NCBI GenBank assembly: GCA_026027325.1
Contig: JAMSLZ010000010.1
Location: forward strand, 434,001-498,000
Direction: 5' to 3'
Length of the DNA stretch: 64,000 bases
Origin: Actinomucor elegans
Lineage: Eukaryota; Mucoromycota; Mucoromycetes; Mucorales; Mucoraceae
The notes beneath the pieces were generated by a model. It ran no database searches. It saw nothing but the letters and a program-made list of their open reading frames with translations, and was not told the origin of the DNA. A program made the position numbers and the translations under genes. This document shows, piece after piece, positions 1 through 10,257 of this stretch; position 1 is the stretch's first letter, and each line of letters opens with the position of its first letter.

Positions 1-887
1 ACCTTTTTGAAGAAGGATTTCAAGCCCTTATCCCCACCATGTAATTGAATCCACTTGGTAATGCTCAATCTAAGAGAAATCGCATAAATCAATCTTGTTT
101 AACACAATTAAAATGCTTTCTTACGCTAAAATAGTATCATATTGATTATATTTATCGACTTTTTGCTTTGTCCAGTCCATTGCCTCAAAGTGTACATTGA
201 ATGGGAACCCCTTTCCGTGTTGTTGTGTTGGCGGTAAAGACATGGGCATCATACCAAACATGTTGGTCATCGACTGAGGAAAATAGTGGAATCGTAGACT
301 AAGATCAATCGCATTATCGTTGGTATTAGGGTTATTCAGAGAGTATGCGACGCGCAAGTTAGTATTTGCTTTACTGATTAAGCTATCGTCGATATCTACA
401 CCAAGAATAGAAGCTATGTTATACTTCTTTGCTAGATACATATAACAACTGTTAGTTTGGCTATTCAGTAAACTGGATATATGTTCTTACCTATTGCAAT
501 AGATATATTCCCTGAGTTGCAGCCAATATCCAGTATATGCTTGTCATTAAAAATCGATGGATCCAACAAATCTAATCTCGGATCGATTAGGGCATTGCCT
601 TGTTTTCGACGCGTACTAACAGCATGTCAATAGTCAGCACCAGGTTTGGGTAATCAGGCTAAAGGATCTTACGTGTAGTACCCTTGATAGTTGCCATACA
701 TGTAGTTTCCGAAAGGCTTTTTGGATTCTTTCGTCTCTTCCAAATAAACAGCACCTTTGGTTTTTCCACCAAGCACTGGTACTGTCGTTGCTGTTTCGTC
801 TGCGCCCTTCGATTCTACGGTAATGTTATGCGGTTTATAAATTTTACGTTTAGCATTTGATGCATCAGTCTGACTGCTTCTTTTCAT
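1..887 (-). CDS. Bin3/MEPCE-type RNA 5'-phosphate methyltransferase (3' end off the window)
   Basis: SAM-dependent methyltransferase of the Bin3 family, which in animals and yeasts methylates the gamma- or mono-phosphate at RNA 5' ends (7SK/U6 capping). Exons on the minus strand: 887-673, 615-491, 431-125, 69-1; all three junctions keep frame. The first ~70 residues are basic and poorly conserved and end in a GNYMYGNYQGYY segment typical of the family. Motif I, ILDIGCNSG, lies near residues 99-107, followed by a VDIDDSLI acidic-loop motif. The last exon reads LSITKWIQLHGGDKGL, the Bin3 signature. About 238 residues are present and the C-terminus lies beyond base 1. The start at 887 is preferred because the protein becomes family-like after it; an in-frame ATG at 929 would add 14 residues. 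Substrate is inferred from family only. Confidence 0.88.
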
Positions 888-1655
888 TATAATGTCGATG
901 AGTGAAAGATCATTTAGTAAACGAAGCAAAGATATATCATTGTTGTTGCTGACATACTAACTAGCGTTTAGTATTTTGATTGGTTGTCGGTCATATCATA
1001 ATATCTGCATAGTGGTGCATATAGTACGTGCACTAATAACTGGAGTTCTTTTTGATTATTGGGCTTCAAGTTCCTCAAATTCCTCAAGTGAATTGAAAGC
1101 GAATTCATGTTAACCCAAAATTCATCCCGGTTTTCAACCGTTTTTTCAAACCACATTACTTCAAGTTGATCCGAAATTCATCTACTATGGTAATGATCTT
1201 CCCGTAAACCGGTTAAGCTGAATTCATTTATACAATAGGCTGCTCGCTCTGAGTCTAAAAGAAAATATAGATGCAAGCTTCGATTCCATTTTTAATAATA
1301 GAATACTACTGACATACAAAAAGTCAATTTAAACAAAGGTTATCTAAATTCAACCGTGTGCTGATGACATATAAACCTTCTAATATCTCAGTATATTCAT
1401 AAATTTACTGGAAATAAAAACCATTTTTTGGATCTTCAGTAATGCAATCATATTTCGAATATTTTATATCAATAAAACATACAAAAACTAAGTTCATATA
1501 CTTGAAGTCTGTATAGACCTAAGTTGTATTAAACCATACCTCCAAACTGCCGTTTATCCTTTCATAAAAAGCGTTAAGTATATGACGGTTCTGTAAAAAG
1601 TATTGATTGCGTTCTATTTTCCTCTATCTCTACATAGTTCGAAAGTTATACCAAA
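888..1655. other. Divergent intergenic region, no gene seen
   Basis: AT-rich spacer between the minus-strand methyltransferase and the plus-strand eS24-like gene. A 62-codon minus-strand ORF at 968-1156 has no recognisable domain and is not called. A pyrimidine-rich stretch ending in TACATAG just before 1640 could be the 3' end of an intron in the 5' leader of the eS24-like gene. Confidence 0.5.
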
Positions 1656-2152
1656 ATGATCGATGCTGCTGTCACTATAAGAACTCGCAAAGTATTCATC
1701 AACCATTCGCTCCAACGTAAGCATATTGTTGTCGACATCATTCACTCTGGTCGTAGCAACATCTCCAAGAACGGGTTCCGATCCATGATTGGCATGATGT
1801 ACAAGGTTAACAAGGTAGTCATCTCAGTCTTTGGTTGCAAGACTCACTTTGGTGGTGGAAAGACCGCTGGTTTTTCCTTGATCTACGATAGCATCGAAGC
1901 TTTAATGAAGTTTGAGCCCATGCACCGACTTGTTTATATAGATCTCGCTAAACCTCCTCCATGGGAGCCTTGTTCGCGCTGTAAATTAAAAAAGGGCAAA
2001 AGAGTCGCAAGAAAAAAAGTACATGGTATCAAAAAGGCCCAAGTACACATTGCCGTAAGTTGTTTACATGTAGAAATAATTGATCTATTCGTATGCTTAC
2101 GTATAAAATACATTGTTAGGAAGCGCTAATTACCTCAGTTCGGCACCTTTAG
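1656..2152 (+). CDS. Divergent ribosomal protein eS24 (RPS24)-like copy, possibly a decaying paralogue
   Basis: The N-terminal 95 residues align clearly with eS24 of the small ribosomal subunit: AAVTIRTRK at the start, a ...VVDIIHSGR block, SVFGCKTHFGGGKTAGF and LIYDSIEALMKFEPMHRL. The frame is intact for about 130 codons. A likely intron runs 2055-2119 (GTAAGT...GTTAG), giving about 143 residues; without splicing the stop is at 2129. Oddities: many positions that are basic or near-invariant in eS24 are changed, and the region after HRL, normally a Lys/Arg-rich helix, reads PPPWEPCSRCKLKKGKR. The tail after the intron does not look like eS24. Either a fast-evolving paralogue or an early pseudogene. 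The main eS24 gene is presumably elsewhere in the genome. Confidence 0.7.
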
Positions 2153-2303
2153 GTCGATTATTTGAAGTTAAATATCTCAACAATAAAAACGTCTTCCCTT
2201 GAGAGTGGAACAGTTAAACAGTGTTAATTGCCTACTACTTTTATGCAACAAATTCTGGTAAACATTTTTTTTTATTAAATATTTATTGAATTATGTTTAT
2301 ATG

Positions 2304-4913
2304 TTATAATCTCAAACTATCCAAAATCTTACTGCACATATTCTTATACTGCCATGTATCTCCACTAATGCGTCTAAACCGTATACCACGCATACCCAAC
2401 AACCAAGGGATCTTGACTATATAAATTTCAAATCGAACAGCCACTGTCGTTCCGCGACTATTGATAATATCATCATCGTCATCTGAATACTCAACTGCAA
2501 AGCCTTGACTTCCGGTTGCATTTCCTTGAAGTAAAAAACATTCAAATCGATCCACTTTTTCTCGATACCCAATTTGTTTCTTATTCAAAACACGTATCAG
2601 TTCTCGACGTATCTCGGATGCCTTTTTGGTAGAGGTAGTAGAGACAGAAAACAAGCCTTTGATCAAAACAGGTTTTACCACAAGATCAGCCCGAATTTCT
2701 GGGTTATCCTTGGATGGAGGAGATATAGGAGATGGGATAGCCAAATAGGCATTATGATGATCGGTCGCGTTATCTTCTGAATGATGGTGACGCGTGCGAA
2801 TCTCATCGATAGGAACTGCATCAGGATTAAAAGGCTGCAATGGGTGATGACAATGGTCCTCGGAGCTTTTACTTTTAAGCTCGGTGGAAGGCAAGTCTTT
2901 TGCAGTTGTAATTGATTTGGCTCGTTTTAAGAATCGATTGAACTTTTGGCCAAGATTCGTGTTGGATGAAGAAGTAACATGAACGGGAGAATCATTTAAT
3001 GTAACTACGGGTGTTCTATCATTGGGTAAGCACTGGCTTAAGGGTCGCACTCGCGCTTGGTGAGGATGAGAATGTTGAGTGGAAATAGACGGCGGTTGAT
3101 CTGAATGACCACTTGAACGGCTCCATCTTCGGCTCCATCGACGAAAGACATTGGTAGGTGGAACTAATGTGGTACCCGAAGTGTCTGACTTATTCCTACA
3201 ATGCCCTTTGCTGGAAACTGAAGTTACAGGCGGTGAATCAGTAGAAAATTGGAGCATAGTACGTGGTGCAGGTGCGGAATGAACCTCTGACTTTCCATCA
3301 ACTGTGTACGATACTCCGATAGATGGTTCGTTCAATGGAAGTTCATGAACGTGGTTGGCTGAAGAAACAGTATCGTCATTGCCTGTCGCCGTAACTGTTA
3401 TTCCATTTTTCTTATTTTCTCGTTGCATTCGTTCTTGTACTAAATAGTAGACCGATATTAAAGGATGATATGCTTCAGGCATGGATTGAGGGTCGTTTGG
3501 GGGAAGCATAAAAGATCTGCGTTTGAGAAGGTTTGAGCGGTGATGTGTGGGTCCATTTGTAGCTGGCAAGCAGACAGAAGCTTCAAGATACTTTGCAGCC
3601 TGCTGGTATTCATCAGAAGATATCAAAAACTCAAGCTCTTCTTTGATTGACTCTTCTGGTCCAAACTCGAAACCACGCATACCATGTACTACTTTCATGT
3701 CAATAGGTAATTGGAGCGGTTTTCTCTTCGGCAGGTAGTTTTCGACAGGTGAGTCGTAGCCTTTATTGAGCCATGGATGCACAATAACTTCGGACATAGT
3801 AGCTCGCTTTTTACGGTTTGTTACGATCATGTGTTGCAAAAGGTGCTTGCAGTCTACAGTCATATCAAATCATATCAGCAATAGATCGAATCAACGACCC
3901 TTTATTATTAGATGGACTTACCTGAAGATAAATGAGAGGGGTATACTACATAACCTTGTTTGACTTTGGCATGCATTCCACCCATGGTAGGATCATCAAA
4001 AGGTACTTGCCCGCACACCAGCACATAGAGTACAATACCAAAACTCCAAACATCTACTTCAGGACCTGTGTATAATCTGCCTTCTAATAATTCGGGTGCT
4101 GCAAAATACAATGATCCGCAAAAAGTAGATAAATGTGATCTAGGCGAAAATACGTTTGATAGTCCAAAGTCAATAATCTTGATATTACCCTCCCTTGAAA
4201 TAAGAATGTTTTCGACTTTTAGATCTAATCATTGTCGGTTTAGTAGCGTTTCTTTTGTTCTAATAAACGTATACATACCTCTATGCACAATAGAATTTCT
4301 ATGACAGTAATCTGATGTAAAGTGTAAAGATAACGAATAAGGTTAGCACCCAACAATAAAAGCCCAACAATTTCATTTTACCCAATGCGCTGGCGATTTG
4401 CCTCGAGAACTGCCTGGCTTGCTTCTCTTTCAATTTTCCGTGAGCAATAATATAATCCAACAATTGTCCTCCATCTACGTATTCCATGAAAATGTAATAA
4501 AAGTTGTCAATCAAGGTCATCTCATAAACTTTGGCGATATAAGGATGGTCTAATAGAAGCATAATACTGGCTTCTCGAATAGTACGAATTTCTCTAGCGG
4601 CCTCTGACTTTTGTTCTTTGAGCGAAAGTTTATGCTTACTGATAATTTTGCGCGTAACGAGCTTAACTGCTACCTTTGGTTGATATATTTAGTCAATGAA
4701 AAGCTTGATTCGTTTACAATAACATACTTTTTTATTTGTCTCTATGTTGGTAGCCAGTTTCACTTTCCCCATAGATCCACGACCAAGAGTTTTTGTCATG
4801 ACATAGCTGCCAATTATCTTGCGGGGTCGCATTGGATCATGTTGATTTATTATATCATTTTGCTGAATATTAGGGCGGCCTATTGATCCGCCATTTATCT
4901 CTGTTTCTGCCAT
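2304..4913 (-). CDS. KIN1: KIN1/KIN2-type (MARK/PAR-1) Ser/Thr protein kinase with C-terminal KA1 domain
   Basis: Kinase of the Kin1/PAR-1 group, which in yeasts acts at the cell cortex in polarity, exocytosis and cell-wall control. Five exons: 4913-4728, 4673-4382, 4311-4279, 4224-3922, 3853-2304, giving 787 residues (788 codons, in frame throughout). Glycine loop GRGSMGKV at 44-51, VAVK lysine 66, HRDLKVEN at 169-176, DFG at 189-191, and activation loop [15 protein letters not shown] with Thr204 as the expected LKB1-type phosphosite. The [10 protein letters not shown] and [19 protein letters not shown] stretches are characteristic of Kin1. A Ser/Pro/His-rich linker follows, then a KA1 membrane-binding domain in the last ~100 residues ending KILDSLRL. 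Shorter than S. cerevisiae Kin1, which exceeds 1000 residues, mainly in the linker. The neighbour at 5059-7419 is on the same strand, 145 bp upstream. Confidence 0.93.
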
Positions 4914-5058
4914 ACTAGGTAGATAATGTGATAAAAAACTAGAAAAAGAACAAAATGATGAAACCTTTTTTTTGAATGCAACATAAAGGAAATTGGCAAG
5001 CCAATAAGAAAATAGTATAAACTCATTATGTTTCTAATTTCTTTTTTATTGTTTCTAC

Positions 5059-7419
5059 CTAGTGATAGTAATTATTGGATGTATACTGAGTAGTAGGCGG
5101 GTATCCACCTGCTTGACTGGTTGTACTGGGCACGTTTTGCTCACGATATCCTTGTGAAGGATCCTGCTGTTGTTGATTGTGATACTTTTCCTGCTGCTGT
5201 GTGCAATAAGAGCGTGTGAAATCGCTGTACATGATGGGAGGCGCCATTGTGCTAGGGGGATACACATGAGATTGCTGTTGCTGCTGATTCATAGGTGGAA
5301 GAGTTACAGGATATCCCGGTGCAGGCATTGGTTGAATGACTGGTGTTGTCATCATAGCTATTGATGGAAAAGAAGGCCCTAGCTGAACTCTACCCTGATT
5401 AATTCCAGTGATGCTCGGAGTATGAGCATCAGCAGCGTCAAATGCTGAAGTAAAAGTAAAAACTTGGTCTTTAATAGTGCATTCAATTTTGATCTCCGTT
5501 AAACCAAAATACATCCTGATCGTCAAAGATATTTTATCTCCAGGTTTGACAGCTTCCATATGAGGCATGCGAATGGGGAAACGTCCTACTTTATGTACTG
5601 CAGGGTCCGTTGTGAGACGTGGTACAGGCCCATCGCCGTCGTAGGCGTATAAATCTGAATCTGTATCGTTGGGATAACTAACCACAAATACTTTGGAGAC
5701 GCATTCATCTATTTTTACGCTTTGTCCTTTTTTCACATATACACTGAAACGTTGGCGGCAGTAGTTTTTACCATCTATACCAATGACAGAGAATTCAGGA
5801 GGATCCAAGTCTTTTTGAAAGAGCATTCTTGTTTCTACGCCGTAGCTTCTTCTTGATATACGTTCGGTTACTACCTGTGGGTTGAGGCCAAAGTAAACTG
5901 CACCTCTCACTACAGCCAGTTCGCCTCGAGGGGGTACTCCAATCATTCCTACACGCTCTGCAAATGCTTCTTCAACGCGACGAAATAGGTAATTAGACTG
6001 GCCGAAACCACCAACTAAAAATATTGCCTCCAAATTAGGTGATTGACGTAATTGGTCGTCAATCAATTGTAGTACCTGCCCTACAACAGGCTCGAATACA
6101 TAGGCGCTTAGTTCATGCGCCGGCAAAAGTATAATACCATGTTCTAAACCTATCGATTCATCCGTCAAGTCACCCAAACCCATAGATGCTGGTAAATCCA
6201 AAAAATGATCGTCTGAACCATCAAATTCGGGCTACACAACTAGTTAAACCACCTGTCAGTTAACTTTATCATATGCACTTAAGATACCTTGATAACATTA
6301 ATAAATGTTTCCATGATATGTTCCATTGCTGCGTTATTGATTGGCCCAATGTGTGAAAACTTGCGGGTCATATATTCACGCATTCTAGAATCCAAAAATC
6401 CTGATCCACAGGTAGCTCCACGACCGTTTGTCACTTCTTTCAATGCACGTCTAAACAAAGGCATTAGTAAGAAAGCCATACATTTGACACACGCACTTAC
6501 TTTGATGGAATCTGTTCGTCGATTTCAAAGACGATCAGATCTACTGTGCCTCCACCGGCATCACAGATCATAAACCTTTGTCCATGCGTTAAATTGAATT
6601 GCTCAGATTTCTTTTCGCAATACAAAGCAGCAGCTTCAGGCTCACTGATTAAAGCTAATCTTTCTGGCGGATCCGTACGCAACACAAGGCCAGCTCGAAT
6701 AGCCGCTTCACGCATTGCTGCTTTGGCTCGATCAGTCCACATAGCGGGCACAGTGAGACACTAGTAGCTGAGTAAGTATACATGACACATGTCTTTTGAA
6801 TGTTTGTACTTTACATAGCGAAACTTGCTTTGATCATAATGTCCTGCAAATCCTTTGAGTAATTCAGCACACACATGGCTATGAAGCAGGCGCAAATAAT
6901 CTGCAATCACGTCAATAATATTGAGACCATTCGGTAAGACCTCGTTCTGCAAATGCTCATCAAGATATAGTTTGAATTTCGAAAGTAACAAGAGGTCTCC
7001 ACTATTGGGTTTCATTGCTGTTCTGCGTGCTCCATGGCCCCAATCCAAAACTTCTGTTGATCCTTTGCGATACAAACATAGACTTGGTGTCTAAAAAAAA
7101 AAAAAAAAAAACTTTAGTATATATTGATCTATAAAAAAAGTCAATGTTTTACCTTGGGGTAAACGTTATTGTTTTGTTTGGGCCTAGTTAAGTATACTCA
7201 GTAAATAGTATGACATGTCAATAATAAAAGTATTTACCATTTTACAATATCAATGACTTCTTCTTTCTGAGCAAAGGCGTAGCAGCAACCGGAAAAAGTT
7301 GTGCCTATAACATACGGATCAAAACACGCTCAGTTGTGTTTGATATTTAGCTTACCAAAGTCGATGCCAACAATGATAGGATAATCCGCAATATTGAAAA
7401 TTGAATTAGTTCCACTCAT
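5059..7419 (-). CDS. HSPA12-like Hsp70-family ATPase with Gln/Pro-rich tail
   Basis: Seven exons: 7419-7356, 7304-7238, 7183-7153, 7090-6815, 6760-6501, 6450-6288, 6231-5059; 677 residues, close to animal HSPA12A/B. The actin-like ATPase motifs are present: phosphate-1 GIDFGTTFSG (18-27), phosphate-2 CDAGGGTVDL (211-220) and adenosine motif FLVGGFGQSN (358-367). The long insertions and the lack of a canonical Hsp70 substrate-binding domain and EEVD tail fit the HSPA12 branch rather than a cytosolic chaperone. The last ~90 residues are rich in Gln, Pro and Tyr and look disordered. Zygomycetes usually carry many such genes of unknown client. A TATATAT stretch lies 59-67 bp upstream of the ATG. 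Role (atypical chaperone or nucleotide sensor) is inferred from the family. Confidence 0.9.
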
Positions 7420-7565
7420 GTATCAATAACAAAGTTCTCAAGAAAAAGAAACGAAACGAAACATAACGAAATTCGGGATATATATTCCAACTAGCCTTGC
7501 CTGTATTGTGCTCATTTGACAGGTGAAGTCTCACTTTCATCGTATATTGCAGTAGTCTTGTTCGT

Positions 7566-7582
7566 GGGTGGGTGGGTGGGGG
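7566..7582 (+). promoter_or_regulatory. Perfect intramolecular G-quadruplex motif
   Basis: Four G-runs of at least three, separated by single T residues (GGGTGGGTGGGTGGGGG). This loop pattern is known to give very stable parallel quadruplexes. It sits about 150 bp upstream of the HSPA12-like start codon, with the G-rich strand being the template strand for that gene. Confidence 0.75.
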
Positions 7583-8743
7583 AGTCTAAGTGACAAGGTG
7601 ATTGATCTATATGGTCTGTGCTTTCTATATAATGTGATGATACTTTCGGATAGCGAACAGAAGGGTTTTCATGTTCATCAGGGCATATATTACCAGAAAA
7701 AGTTGACCAGTCCTCTGATACAGACGCGTTGAAATAAACTTGCTTTGAGAACCAAGAGTTTTTTTTCCAGAGGATAGGAAGCTATCTTGCGATAAAAAGA
7801 ATTTACTCAAAGCAAAAGTGGCTTCATTGCTTCTTAAACTAGTTAAATCCAAGTTATTCTGGTCCCTTGGTTGAGTAAGAGACGTTAATTATGATCCTCG
7901 CCACCAGTTTACAGTGGTATTTCTTAGCCCAATAATATGCCACAAAAAATATTGCTGAGCTTCCATCCTCCAATTAAAGCACTTTTACTTTTTTTTTTTT
8001 TTTACTGCACCCATTTTGATCTCGTATTTATGTTGTTGCTGCCAATATTTCATTTTAGCAGCCTTAAATTTTAAACTATCATATATATTTTGGTTATATT
8101 TATATATAGAATGGATGTTACGAATATAAAATAATAAAATAAAATAAAAAAAAGCTTGTTTTTATTAAAGAATGCATCTATGCATATTAAATATTTTACA
8201 AACTGTGTAGATAAAAGTGGTCATACAGTTTTCTTTATTTCTTGCTCCGCAGAGACTTCTGGGAAAGTATTATTTAGACTGCTAAATTAAGCGGATTTAT
8301 TGATATAACAAAAAACCAACTACAGAAATGTAAGTATCATAAAGTTAGAATAAATGAAATAGTTACTAACCAATCACTTGTTGGTTTTTAAGAATATTTA
8401 GTTATACTGTAGTATGAGAAATAGATAAAATGTAAAAAAAATGTTTTTACTAAGAGAAGGGTGATTATAGTTATAATTGTTATTGAATTTATAGTGAAGA
8501 GTAGTATCACAGCCAAAGAAATATATCTCAATTGCTTGTGTTACGAAACAGAAGCCAAAAGATGATCGCAAATTATATTATGTATAACATCAATAAAGCT
8601 TATGGATAAATAAATATATAAAGAAGTGAGGTAAACACTATACTTAGGAGGAGAGACTAGTAAGGAGAGGTGATATTATATAGTAGTAGGAGAGGAAAGG
8701 GCTTTTTATTATCTAAAAAAAATCATCATTCCATGTCCGCTTT

Positions 8744-8770
8744 CCAATCATAGTCATCGGCGTATTTAAG
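8744..8770 (+). promoter_or_regulatory. CCAAT box and TATA-like element of the RBM5-like gene
   Basis: CCAAT at 8744-8748 and TATTTAAG at 8763-8770, about 90 and 65 bp upstream of the ATG at 8834. Spacing fits a fungal core promoter; function is inferred. Confidence 0.45.
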
Positions 8771-8833
8771 CTCCACTTAACAGGTCAAGGTATAAGTAAA
8801 ATTTTGAATGAAAAGATAGTTCATATTTGAAGA

Positions 8834-10151
8834 ATGGAGTTTCTTCCATTTATTACTATTAATTCTTTTTTGCAACAAGCATCTATGTTTAATCAACAGC
8901 AAAAGCCAGCCTTTAAATTTGTCATTCGTTCCAAATTGGAAGATGAAAAGCAGACACAAGAGGAATCTCGAGATAAAAACCCCGTAAACGCAATTACCAA
9001 AAAGCAACCTTCAGAATCTACTACGGTAGAGGATCGTAAACGTAAACGCTCTGACAAAGATTCTGCACCACCTATTGCTACCAAAAAAGTAGTAATTCTT
9101 TTTTACACTTGATATTGTAAACGTAATAACACCCACTATATAACAGATTCATAGTCAACTTGAGCGTTGGAACAAGAAAAAAGAGGAACTTCAAGCTGAT
9201 AGAGAAACACTTGAAGAACAAGAAAAAGCTAAAGCTGAATATGCTGATTTGAACAATTTAATCTGTTTGCTATGCCAACGCAAATTCAAAACGAAAGCCG
9301 ACTTGGAAAAGCATCAAGCTGTTTCTGAACTTCACAAAGTACGATTTGTCGCGATACTGGGGTGAATGGGGGGTTTGTGTGTTTGGGATTTTATAAACAT
9401 ATAATGTTACATGGTGATAACACGTATAGCTCTCTTTTTTTTTGGCGATATTCTTTGCTTCTTTATCAAACAAATTATATAGACCAATCTTCAAGATCCT
9501 GTTGCTGTAAATAAAGCAAAACTTAAATTGAGCTTTTTGCAATCGGAGCAAAATCTGCAAAGAGAAGTCAAAGAACAGCAGCAACCATCAGAGGTAAGAA
9601 AGAAAGAAAAAAGTAAAAAAAGATACGATATAGGACTTAATTTTTACTTTGTAGTATCGTAATAGAGCTGCAGAAAGAAGACAAGCATATGGCCAACCAG
9701 AGAAGCCGGTATTATCTCCTCCACCTCCTGCGCCTAGACAATTGGCCGTATCTCGGGAACTGTAAGTTGAACCGATTAATCTTATCACAACTAATCTTTT
9801 GATTCATCTAGTGCTGCTTTACCAAAGGCTTCAATGAATACACCTATTGCAGATGATAATAAAGGTGCGCGTATGTTGGCCAAGATGGGGTGGAATAAAG
9901 GCCGAGGTCTAGGCAAAGATGGTTCAGGTATTATAAACCCAATCAAGGCCGAAAGTTATGCACAGTCAGCAGGTATCGGTGCAACAGCCAAACGCGATTT
10001 ATCTTCTGGTGTGGATGATTCATATAGGAATAGAACTTTGGATATGGTAAGTTAGTAAGGTGCGTTGATGGCTATGGCTACTAACACACGTCTCTATGCT
10101 CCTTTTTCTCGAATCAAGGCACGAAAGAGACTGTTTGGTGGTGATCACTAG
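8834..10151 (+). CDS. RBM5/RBM10-like splicing protein: C2H2 finger, YRxRAAERR and G-patch
   Basis: Six exons: 8834-9091, 9147-9338, 9483-9593, 9655-9761, 9812-10046, 10119-10151; 311 residues. It matches the C-terminal half of RBM5/RBM10. A C2H2 finger has C126, C129, H142 and H149 (CLLCQRKFKTKADLEKH). A YRNRAAERRQAYG block follows, then a G-patch at about 239-283 (GARMLAKMGWNKGRGLGKDG). RRM and OCRE domains of the animal proteins are absent, so this is a shortened nuclear form. G-patch proteins activate DEAH helicases such as Prp43/Prp2, so a spliceosomal role is inferred. An internal Met at 8885 is an alternative start. The next gene begins 107 bp downstream on the same strand. Confidence 0.88.
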
Positions 10152-10257
10152 GAGTTTTAATATATAACATATTTAATAAAAAAGACTTTTCCTTCTCTTG
10201 CTTCTTTTCAATTCTTCTAAACTCAAAATTATAAGCATTTCAGTCTAAATTCAATAC

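Larger units (their letters stand above)
7420..8833. other. Divergent promoter/intergenic region
   Basis: 1.4 kb between the HSPA12-like gene (-) and the RBM5-like gene (+). It holds a TATA-like tract at 7478-7485 for the minus gene, a perfect G-quadruplex motif at 7566-7582, a T-run near 7987-8003, and a CCAAT box (8744-8748) plus TATTTAAG (8763-8770) upstream of the plus gene. A 75-codon minus-strand ORF at 7625-7852 has no recognisable features and is not called. Confidence 0.5.

Noticed and set aside
968..1156. 62-codon minus-strand ORF
   Set aside because: No domain, no convincing splice partners, and AT-rich composition.
1268..1285. AGCTTCGATTCC, similar to a tRNA B box
   Set aside because: No A box or cloverleaf can be drawn upstream.
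7625..7852. 75-codon minus-strand ORF upstream of the HSPA12-like gene
   Set aside because: No recognisable pattern; lies in a promoter region.
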